Source: Alphaproteobacteria bacterium (GTDB lineage: Bacteria > Pseudomonadota > Alphaproteobacteria > Puniceispirillales > Puniceispirillaceae). Taken from it: a stretch of 11,996 nt of DNA. Positions 6,317-11,996 of this stretch are shown piece by piece (position 1 is the first letter of the stretch; each line of letters starts with the position of its first letter). The notes beneath the pieces are model-generated. The model worked only from the letters and a program-made list of their open reading frames with translations. It did no database searches and was not told where the DNA came from. The stretch is from positions 1 to 11,996 of the forward strand of contig JADHLK010000034.1 of the NCBI GenBank assembly GCA_016780695.1, written 5' to 3'. A program made the position numbers and the translations under genes.

Positions 6317-7231
6317 ATGCAGAAACCGGGCCTTGATGGGGCGGGTATTGGCCTGCTGATCATGTTCACCGCTTTGCTTGGCTCCAATCAGGTGCTGATC
6401 AAGATTATGAACGGGGCTATGGACCCGATCTTTCAGGCTGGATTGCGGTCAGCAGCGGCCTGTGTGCCGGTCATCCTCTGGTCCTTATGGACAGGCCGCG
6501 CCTTTGGCTGGTATCGCGGTGAGTTCTGGCCGGGGGTGCTGAACGGTATTTTGTTCGGCATTGAATTCTGGTGTTTGTTTCTGGCGCTTGATTATTCCAG
6601 TGTCGCGCGGATTTCTATCCTGTTTTATACAATGCCTGTCTGGCTCGCTATTGCCAGTCATTTTACGGTTTCAGGCGACCGGCTGACCGGCCGCAAGATG
6701 GCCGGGTTGGTGTTGGCGGTGCTGGGTGTTGTGCTGTCTGTTTCCAGCCGCCCGGATGCCGAATTGGGCAGCCTGTTTGACAGCAATTTATTGCGCGGTG
6801 ATATATTGGCCTTACTGGGCAGTTTTTGCTGGGCCGGTATTGCCTGGCTGGCCAAATTCAGCACGCTCAGACAGTGCCCGCCAGAGCGGCAGCTGCTTTA
6901 CCAGCTGTTTGTATCGGCAATTATGTTGTTGCCACTGGCTTATCTGGGCGGCGAGTTGCTGCGCGATTTCCAGCCGGTGCATGGAGCTATATTCGCCTTT
7001 CAGGTGCTGGTGGTGATTGCCTTTGGTTATACGCTTTGGTTCTGGCTGCTGGCCCGCTATTCGGCCAGCTCAGTCACCTCTTTCAGCTTTTTGTCACCAA
7101 CTTTTGCGGTGCTGTTTGGCTGGCTGATTCTGGGGGAGCAAATCGGCCTTTCCCTGATCAGCGCCCTTATCTGCCTGTCTGCCGGTATTGTGCTGGTCAA
7201 TATGCCGATCAAAACACAGGCCAAAACATAG
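6317..7231 (+). CDS. EamA/DMT-superfamily permease
   Basis: Integral membrane protein of 304 aa with about ten hydrophobic segments and two EamA repeats. The first repeat spans roughly residues 9-143 and the second 163-296, the standard DMT size and layout. The second repeat ends with the usual FLSPTFAVLFGWLILGE segment. Members mostly export amino acids, nucleobases or other small metabolites across the inner membrane. Its ATG lies 5 nt after the iorB stop with only a weak Shine-Dalgarno, so translation probably depends on coupling from iorB. The link to the ior genes suggests transport of an aromatic amino acid, aryl-pyruvate or product, but the substrate cannot be read from sequence. It is the last gene of the plus-strand unit and converges on the MFS gene 48 nt away. 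Confidence 0.88.
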   Translation: MQKPGLDGAGIGLLIMFTALLGSNQVLIKIMNGAMDPIFQAGLRSAAACVPVILWSLWTGRAFGWYRGEFWPGVLNGILFGIEFWCLFLALDYSSVARISILFYTMPVWLAIASHFTVSGDRLTGRKMAGLVLAVLGVVLSVSSRPDAELGSLFDSNLLRGDILALLGSFCWAGIAWLAKFSTLRQCPPERQLLYQLFVSAIMLLPLAYLGGELLRDFQPVHGAIFAFQVLVVIAFGYTLWFWLLARYSASSVTSFSFLSPTFAVLFGWLILGEQIGLSLISALICLSAGIVLVNMPIKTQAKT

Positions 7232-7255
7232 GCCAGCCAGACCCGTGCCCGCCCG

Positions 7256-7277
7256 CTTGATCGGCTGGTTGATCAGG
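7256..7277. terminator. Weak hairpin between two convergent genes
   Basis: CTTGATC (7256-7262) can pair with GATCAGG (7271-7277), one pair being G-T, around an 8-nt loop in the 48-bp gap between the stops of the EamA permease and the MFS permease genes. Only TTT follows on the plus strand, so as an intrinsic terminator it is weak. It is listed because both transcripts must end near here. Confidence 0.25.
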
Positions 7278-7279
7278 TT

Positions 7280-8530
7280 TCAGGCCGCTTTTTGGCCACG
7301 CCCGGGCAATAGGATAATCCCCAGCCCGACCAGCAACAGAACAATCGCCATACCTACCCGGTCAGACCCGGTTGCCAGCACCAGCAGCCCATAGCAAAAC
7401 GGCCCGGCAAAGCTGGTCAGCTTGCCGGAGACCATATACAGCCCGAACAGGCTGGCCTTGTCTGCATCCGGCGTATGGCGGGCCATCCAACTGCGCGCTG
7501 CTGCCTGGCACGGGCCGACAAAAATCCCCAGCATCGCCCCGACAATCCAGAAAACCGGCTTTGACGGGGCAAGGATTGCAACAAGGCCAAAAAGCAGCAG
7601 CCCCCACAGCGCTATGCGAAGCGTTGTCAGGCTGCCGAACCGGTCATCTGCCCAGCCGCCAGCTGCCGCCCCGACCCCGGCGGTGATATTCAACAATATG
7701 GCAAAAGCCAGAATCTCAGTTTGGGTAAAATCAAAAACACGGGCCGCATAAATACCGCCAAAGGCAAACAGCGTTACCAGCCCGTCATTGAACGCCATGC
7801 GCGCCAGCAAAAAGCGCAGCATATCCGGTATCGCAGCCGCTGTCTTGCAAGAGGCGACAAATTGGGTGAACAGCCGACCTGTCTGCGGGGTGGCTGGCAG
7901 CGAGGGCACAAACAGCATCATCGGCAGGCTGAATAGCAACGCCCAGAGCCCGGCAAAGACCATCGCCGCCCGCACTGGCTCCGCCGCCTGCTTGTCCAGC
8001 CCAAAGGGTGGCACATCTGGCAGGATCAGCACAGCCAGCACCAAAACCAGCGCAACAATCGCCCCGGCATAGCCAATACCCCAGGAAATACCAGACATTT
8101 TGCCGATACTGTCTGGCGGGGCGAGGCGCGCCAGCATGGCATTATAGAAAACAAAGCTGATTTCCATGGCAAAGATAGAGACCAGCGAAAAGCTGAGCGC
8201 CAGCCGGATAGAGCCGCTATCCGGGGTGGCCCACCAGAGGGCGGCTGTCGCCGCCGCCCCGACCAGCAAGCTGCCAACCAGACAGGATTTTATCCGCCCT
8301 TTATTATCTGCAAACCGCCCGGCAAAAGGTGCGGCGAGGGCAACCAGCAAGGCGGCACTGCCACTCATCCAGGCCCAGGCTGTAGAGCCACCGTCTGGCA
8401 TGATCACGGTGGTGAAATAAACCGCAAAGACAAAGGTTGCGTGCAATGTCGGCACGGGCGAGGAAGCCCAATCGAAGAAAATCCAGCCAAAACGGGCGGC
8501 TTTCATCTTTTTTTGCGACAGCGTGCTCAT
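7280..8530 (-). CDS. MFS permease, Atg22/UMF1-like family
   Basis: A 416-aa integral membrane protein with about twelve hydrophobic segments. The opening FDWASSPVPTLHATF (residues 19-33) resembles the start of UMF1/Atg22-type MFS proteins, which in yeast export amino acids from the vacuole. The MFS loop motif is seen as GRFADNKGR (71-79). FYNAMLARLA (128-137) and the MSGISWGIGYAG segment (145-156) are further UMF1-like features. The substrate of bacterial members is generally unknown. The ATG at 8530 has no clear Shine-Dalgarno; an alternative ATG eight codons later has none either. The gene is divergent from azlC and convergent with the EamA permease, so it is probably its own transcript. 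The superfamily is certain, the UMF1 placement likely. Confidence 0.85.
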   Translation of the reverse strand: MSTLSQKKMKAARFGWIFFDWASSPVPTLHATFVFAVYFTTVIMPDGGSTAWAWMSGSAALLVALAAPFAGRFADNKGRIKSCLVGSLLVGAAATAALWWATPDSGSIRLALSFSLVSIFAMEISFVFYNAMLARLAPPDSIGKMSGISWGIGYAGAIVALVLVLAVLILPDVPPFGLDKQAAEPVRAAMVFAGLWALLFSLPMMLFVPSLPATPQTGRLFTQFVASCKTAAAIPDMLRFLLARMAFNDGLVTLFAFGGIYAARVFDFTQTEILAFAILLNITAGVGAAAGGWADDRFGSLTTLRIALWGLLLFGLVAILAPSKPVFWIVGAMLGIFVGPCQAAARSWMARHTPDADKASLFGLYMVSGKLTSFAGPFCYGLLVLATGSDRVGMAIVLLLVGLGIILLPGRGQKAA

Positions 8531-8714
8531 GATGGGTTACAAGCTGCTTTTATTACGCCTTTCCGGTCAAGTAAAATATGCAGCACGGCCAAAACGGGCG
8601 GCCCCGGAGTTCGCAAAAGGGCGGTGATGGGTAAAAGGGCAAGCCGCGCATTGACCCGGCCTTTGCCGCCGGTCTATGCTGGGTCCGCTGTCTTTCCAGC
8701 CCTACCTTTTTTTC

Positions 8715-8719
8715 AGGAG
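8715..8719 (+). promoter_or_regulatory. Shine-Dalgarno AGGAG deciding a CTG start for azlC
   Basis: AGGAG lies 6 nt before an in-frame CTG at 8726. The upstream in-frame ATGs (8441 and 8627) lack a comparable site, and the one at 8441 lies inside the divergent MFS gene. The CTG start also gives the usual AzlC length. Confidence 0.45.
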
Positions 8720-8725
8720 CGCGCC

Positions 8726-9475
8726 CTGTCCCATTCATCTGAAACGATCCTGCCTCGCTCCAAATTGTATCCTCCAAGGTTGCAAGGTGTGATAGAGGCC
8801 GCGCGCCTGCCGGCTTTTGCATTGGGCGCAACGATGGTCGGTTATGGCGCGATTGCGCGCGAAGCCGGGCTGGATGGGTGGATGACAGTCGCGGCGACGA
8901 TTGCTGTTTTCGGGATGCCGGGTCAGGTTGCGATGATAACAGCGGTGTCGGTCGGGGCCCCATTCCTGGTGATATTCATGGCCGTTGCGATGGCCAATAT
9001 GCGGATGCTGCTGATCGTGATAACGGGCAGTGAGATGCTAAAGATGCACCAGCAAAAGATACCTTTTTGGCTGCAGCTGGCGCTGTTTCATATCATGGCG
9101 ATTTCCACCTGGGTGCAGATGGGCTATGTGCGGGATCGCTATAGCGCGCCGGAATTGCTGAATTTCGTGCTCGGTTTTGCCTTGACCATTGCGGTTTTTG
9201 CGGTGGCCGGATCGGCACTGGGTTATTTTGCTGCAGATGTCATTCCGCCTGATATTTTGCGGGTGATGATTTTTGTTACGCCTGTTTATCTGCTGCTGCT
9301 CTTGATTAATGCCCGCCAGCCCGGCAATCGCCTTGCGGTGGTGGCGGGTGGGCTGTTCTGCCCGCTGCTCTATCCGCTGTTTGGGTCCTGGGCGATTTTA
9401 CTGGCCGGGCTGGCGGGCGGGAGCGTGGGGTTGCTCTTGGTCAAGCTCTGGCCGGGGAGAAAACAGAATGGCTGA
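8726..9475 (+). CDS. azlC: AzlC-family branched-chain amino acid exporter subunit (start uncertain)
   Basis: Large subunit of the two-component AzlCD/YgaZH-type exporter in the inner membrane, which exports branched-chain amino acids or related compounds. The homologous region starts at about GVIEAARLPAFALG and continues to the stop. The usual FxGAxQ segment appears as FGMPGQVAM, and the conserved MANMRM segment follows. Several hydrophobic helices cover the rest. From the CTG at 8726 the protein has 249 aa, typical of the family. The reading frame is open back to 8441, and ATG at 8627 or TTG at 8765 are alternatives. The end overlaps the azlD start by 8 nt, so the two are translated together. 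The family is secure, the start is not, and the substrate is by analogy. Confidence 0.82.
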   Translation: MSHSSETILPRSKLYPPRLQGVIEAARLPAFALGATMVGYGAIAREAGLDGWMTVAATIAVFGMPGQVAMITAVSVGAPFLVIFMAVAMANMRMLLIVITGSEMLKMHQQKIPFWLQLALFHIMAISTWVQMGYVRDRYSAPELLNFVLGFALTIAVFAVAGSALGYFAADVIPPDILRVMIFVTPVYLLLLLINARQPGNRLAVVAGGLFCPLLYPLFGSWAILLAGLAGGSVGLLLVKLWPGRKQNG

Positions 9476-9815
9476 GATAAGCCCCTCTCTGATCAATCCG
9501 GGCTATATCTGGACGGCGATAGCGCTGGCGGCACTGGCGACTTTCCTGTGGCGTTTTCTGGGTGCGACACTGGGCAACAGGATACCGCCGGATGGCCCGA
9601 TAATGGAATGGATAAACATGGTTGCCTATGCGATGGCCGCCGGGGTGATGATGCTGATCCTGACCTATCCGACCGGTATTCTGGCCAGCGCGACTTTGGA
9701 GATGCGGCTGGCCGGTCTGCTGGCCGGGTTAGCTGTTATGGTTTTTACCCGCCGCCTGTTCTTTGCGCTGGTTGCCGGTATCGGGGTTTTTGCAGTGGCT
9801 ACGCTGCTGTTCTAG
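9468..9815 (+). CDS. azlD: AzlD-family small subunit of a branched-chain amino acid exporter
   Basis: Small hydrophobic protein of 115 aa with about four membrane segments, the expected size for AzlD/YgaH. AzlD pairs with AzlC to form the exporter. The ATG at 9468 is inside the last codons of azlC in another frame (8-nt overlap), a typical azlCD arrangement, and AGAAAACAGA upstream gives only a weak Shine-Dalgarno. The sequence is mostly aliphatic, with a conserved central stretch around VAYAMAAGVMMLILTYPTG. Its TAG stop shares the CTAG at 9812-9815 with the stop of the convergent ureohydrolase gene, so the 3' ends leave no room for a terminator. The assignment rests on size, hydrophobicity and the azlC neighbour as much as on motifs. 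Confidence 0.82.
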   Translation: MAEISPSLINPGYIWTAIALAALATFLWRFLGATLGNRIPPDGPIMEWINMVAYAMAAGVMMLILTYPTGILASATLEMRLAGLLAGLAVMVFTRRLFFALVAGIGVFAVATLLF

Positions 9816-10687
9816 CTGCGGCTGGCCAGAGCAAGCCCCATCAGGTGATAACAAATCTGTGCAGCACAGAAATCACTGGACGGGTGGGCTGGCGACGGGG
9901 CCAGCTCTACCACATCCAGCCCGGCACAGACCCGGCCCTGCAGGGCAGAGGCCACCAGATCGAGTGCCTGATAATAGCTGAGCCCGCCCGGCACCGGCGT
10001 GCCGGTGGCTGGCAAAACAGACGGGTCCAGCCCGTCCAGATCAAAGCTGATATAGATTTGTTCTGGAAAATCCTCGGGCAGGGTGATGCGGCTGATTTGC
10101 CCACGCACCAGCTGCGGGCCATCATGGGCGATAATGCCATAATGCTGGCGTGCCTGCTCCTCTTCAGCTGAGAGCGCCCGCACCCCGATCTGGCAAATAG
10201 GCACACCTTCTTCAGCCAGCAGCTGCATAACGCTGGCATGGGAATGGGGCTGGCCCTGATAGGCTTTGCGCAGATCAGCATGGGCATCGATTTGCACAAC
10301 CCCCAGCCGGCCCGGCAAGGCCTCTCGGATACCGCGCACCGCCGCCCAGCTGAGCGCATGCTCACCGCCCAGAATAACCGGCAAATGCCCGTTAGCGGCC
10401 AGTGCGTGGCTGTGCGTCTGTAACTCTGCCAGAACCTGCTCAATCGGGCCGGAACAGGCGATTGGCGGCTGTGTGAAGATACCGGCTGTGCAAGCCTGCA
10501 TCCCGTCTGTGCTGCGCTCCAGCTGATGGCTGGCTGCGAGGATCGCGGCCGGGCCTGCGGCGGTGCCGCTGCCATAAGAAACCGTCTTTTCCAGCGGGCA
10601 GGGGATCAGCTGAAACAGGGCGGTGGCCGGGTCATTCTCTGCCGGTTGCAATTCTTCACCTAAAAACTGGTCTTGCCTGTCTGTCAT
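9812..10687 (-). CDS. speB: Agmatinase-family ureohydrolase, putrescine-forming
   Basis: Cytoplasmic binuclear Mn2+ ureohydrolase of 291 aa (E. coli SpeB has 306). Agmatinase splits agmatine into putrescine and urea. All family metal motifs are visible: GGEH with His110, DAHAD with Asp134, His136 and Asp138, and SFDLDGLDP with Asp216 and Asp218, followed by the ATGTPVPGG loop (227-235). Glu262 is the conserved late acidic residue. GGEH replaces the GGDH of arginase-like members, a variation also known among agmatinases. The start ATG overlaps the stop of nspC (TCAT on the plus strand, 4 nt), so it is the third gene of the polyamine operon. This context favours agmatine over arginine, guanidinobutyrate or proclavaminate as substrate, but the enzyme specificity is not proven by motifs alone. 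Confidence 0.88.
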   Translation of the reverse strand: MTDRQDQFLGEELQPAENDPATALFQLIPCPLEKTVSYGSGTAAGPAAILAASHQLERSTDGMQACTAGIFTQPPIACSGPIEQVLAELQTHSHALAANGHLPVILGGEHALSWAAVRGIREALPGRLGVVQIDAHADLRKAYQGQPHSHASVMQLLAEEGVPICQIGVRALSAEEEQARQHYGIIAHDGPQLVRGQISRITLPEDFPEQIYISFDLDGLDPSVLPATGTPVPGGLSYYQALDLVASALQGRVCAGLDVVELAPSPAHPSSDFCAAQICYHLMGLALASRS

Positions 10688-11844
10688 GAGAGCCGTCCGG
10701 CAAAATCTTCAAAGGTAAATTCGCGGATGATCCGCAGATCATCGGTGTTGCTGTTCCAAACCGCCAGCGCGGGCAGCTGGACCCCGTTAAAGGTGGTGGT
10801 TTTGACCATCGAATAATGTGCCTGATCCAGAAAGGCAAGGCGGATGCCGGGGGCTGGGCGGCTGGCCAGCCGGTAGCGCCCTATCATATCTCCAGCAAGG
10901 CAGCTGGGCCCGCCCAGGCTTATCTCCATACCCTCTGCAACCTCCTGCATCAGGGCAGGCCGGTAGGGGGCTTCCAGAACATCCGGCATATGACAGGTGG
11001 CCGATATATCCAGGATCGCAACCGGCCCGTCATTTTCCATAACATCCAGAACCTCTCCAACCAGAATGCCGGCATCAAAGGCAAGCGCAGTGCCCGGCTC
11101 CAGCATGATCTGGGCAGCGGTTTGTTCTGCCAGCTCTTGCAAAAGCGTGATCAGCCCGTCACGGTCATAATCCGGGCGGGTAATCAAATGGCCGCCGCCC
11201 AGATTTATCCATTTGATCTGCCCGGCAACTGTTTCCAGCAGCGGGCCTATATGCGCGGCAAGCTGTTGCAGCGGGACCAGCCCTTGCTCACACAGGCTGT
11301 GAATATGCAGCCCGTCAATCCGGCTGGCCAGTTCCGGCTGCCAGTGCGACACCGGCAGGCCAAGGCGTGAGCCGGCAGCAGCCGGGTCATATTTTGCCAC
11401 CTCTCCCAGCGGTAATTCCGGGTTAATCCGCAAGCCAATCTCAGCGCCGCCTGCCCGCGCCCGTCCGGCAAATCGATCCAGCTGGGCCGGGCTGTTAAAG
11501 ATCACATGGTCAGAGAGATCGGCAATCTGATCAATTTCTGCTTCCCGATAAGCCGGGGAAAAGGTTGATAACAGCCCGCCATAATGGGCCCGTGCCAGCT
11601 GCGCCTCCCATAGGCCAGAGGCACAGCTGCCGGCCAGATAGCGGCTGTTCAGCCCGGCCAGCTCCCACATGGAAAAGGCTTTCAGCGCGGCCAGTATCTG
11701 TGCCCCGGACGCATCTGCAATCTGTTTAAGGCAGGCCAGATTTTCCTCAAGCCGCACCTCATCCACCACAAAGCAAGGGCTGGGCAGGCGCGTCAAATCC
11801 AGCGCTGCAAAGGCCCCCGGGCCAGCTGTCTTGGTTTCCATCAT
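10684..11844 (-). CDS. nspC: Carboxynorspermidine/carboxyspermidine decarboxylase
   Basis: PLP enzyme of the alanine racemase-fold (type III) decarboxylases, 386 aa, the normal NspC length. It removes CO2 from carboxyspermidine (or carboxynorspermidine) to form spermidine (or norspermidine). The PLP lysine is Lys55 in LAALKAFS. GLHIHSLCE (178-186) is the NspC-type variant of the usual HVGS segment, GGGH is at 216-219 and EPGT at 249-252 bind PLP phosphate, and GPSCLAGD (312-319) carries the catalytic Cys315. Two ATGs stand in tandem; the first is used because AAGGA lies 10 nt before it. The gene follows the dehydrogenase by 43 nt and overlaps the ureohydrolase start by 4 nt, so the pathway genes form one transcript. 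In alphaproteobacteria the usual product is spermidine from putrescine, favoured here by the agmatinase neighbour. Confidence 0.93.
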   Translation of the reverse strand: MMETKTAGPGAFAALDLTRLPSPCFVVDEVRLEENLACLKQIADASGAQILAALKAFSMWELAGLNSRYLAGSCASGLWEAQLARAHYGGLLSTFSPAYREAEIDQIADLSDHVIFNSPAQLDRFAGRARAGGAEIGLRINPELPLGEVAKYDPAAAGSRLGLPVSHWQPELASRIDGLHIHSLCEQGLVPLQQLAAHIGPLLETVAGQIKWINLGGGHLITRPDYDRDGLITLLQELAEQTAAQIMLEPGTALAFDAGILVGEVLDVMENDGPVAILDISATCHMPDVLEAPYRPALMQEVAEGMEISLGGPSCLAGDMIGRYRLASRPAPGIRLAFLDQAHYSMVKTTTFNGVQLPALAVWNSNTDDLRIIREFTFEDFAGRLS

Positions 11845-11887
11845 CAGCTATCTGTCCTTGCCTTAATCCGGCCTTGTTCTGACCGGG

Positions 11888-11996
11888 TCAAAAATCAAGC
11901 GGCGCATCCAGTTCGACATATTGCCAGGGCAGGCCGTTCCGGTTCAGCATTTCCATAAACGGATCCGGGTCCAGCTGTTCCATGTTCCAAACGCCC
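11888..11996 (-). CDS. Carboxy(nor)spermidine dehydrogenase (saccharopine dehydrogenase family), C-terminus only
   Basis: The last 35 residues of a protein entering from the right edge. They contain GVWNMEQLDPDPF, a PWQYVELDAPLDF ending and a TGA stop at 11888-11890. This resembles the C-terminus of saccharopine dehydrogenase-like carboxy(nor)spermidine dehydrogenases, which reductively condense putrescine (or diaminopropane) with aspartate semialdehyde using NADPH. It lies 43 nt upstream of nspC on the same strand, the usual order. Too little is visible to show the Rossmann fold, so the call rests on the C-terminal pattern and on the neighbour. Confidence 0.8.
   Translation of the reverse strand, partial: GVWNMEQLDPDPFMEMLNRNGLPWQYVELDAPLDF

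Noticed and set aside
9548..10171. 207-aa plus-strand open frame across the azlD/ureohydrolase junction
   Set aside because: It overlaps azlD in another frame and the ureohydrolase in antisense, both of which carry family features; it has none.
10816..11370. 184-aa plus-strand open frame opposite nspC
   Set aside because: It is antisense to all the PLP-binding motifs of nspC and has a composition expected of a shadow frame.

Overview
This window looks like chromosomal sequence from a free-living, aerobic alphaproteobacterium, possibly a marine lineage. The basis is moderate-to-high GC, dense operons with 1-9 nt stop/start overlaps, a SCO1/SenC copper protein, a TauD-type dioxygenase, a two-subunit aryl-pyruvate oxidoreductase with a long DUF6537-type beta chain, and a carboxyspermidine-type polyamine operon. 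No rRNA or tRNA gene is present, so the taxon is inference. No phage, IS element, CRISPR array or defence gene was seen.

Layout. (1) 1-1313, minus strand: a TauD-like dioxygenase gene whose stop overlaps (TGATG) the start of a SCO1/SenC gene that runs off the left edge. (2) 1314-1705: a divergent control region with an imperfect GAAA-loop dyad, three exact 13-bp tandem repeats and a good sigma70-type promoter (TTGCAA-17-TATAGT). (3) 1706-7231, plus strand: a probable operon of a metal-dependent cyclase/kynurenine formamidase-like hydrolase, a large IorA-type subunit (thiamine-diphosphate enzyme with ferredoxin tail), a long IorB-type subunit and an EamA/DMT exporter-like permease. (4) 7280-8530, minus strand: an Atg22/UMF1-like MFS permease, convergent with region 3. 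(5) 8726-9815, plus strand: an AzlC/AzlD pair, probably a branched-chain amino acid exporter, with a possible CTG start for azlC. (6) 9812-11996, minus strand: the polyamine operon, with the C-terminus of a carboxy(nor)spermidine dehydrogenase at the right edge, then the decarboxylase NspC, then an agmatinase-family ureohydrolase.

How the genes work together. In region 3 the Ior enzyme should oxidatively decarboxylate an aryl-pyruvate (from Trp, Phe or Tyr) to an aryl-acetyl-CoA with transfer of electrons to ferredoxin. The cyclase-like hydrolase and the EamA permease probably act on a related metabolite, but their substrates cannot be read from sequence. In region 6 the agmatinase should supply putrescine, the dehydrogenase should condense it with aspartate semialdehyde, and NspC should decarboxylate the product to spermidine. 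The points most worth following up are the cyclase-IorAB-permease operon, the TauD-SCO1 coupling and the repeat/dyad control region. I found no clear sign of an entirely undescribed system.
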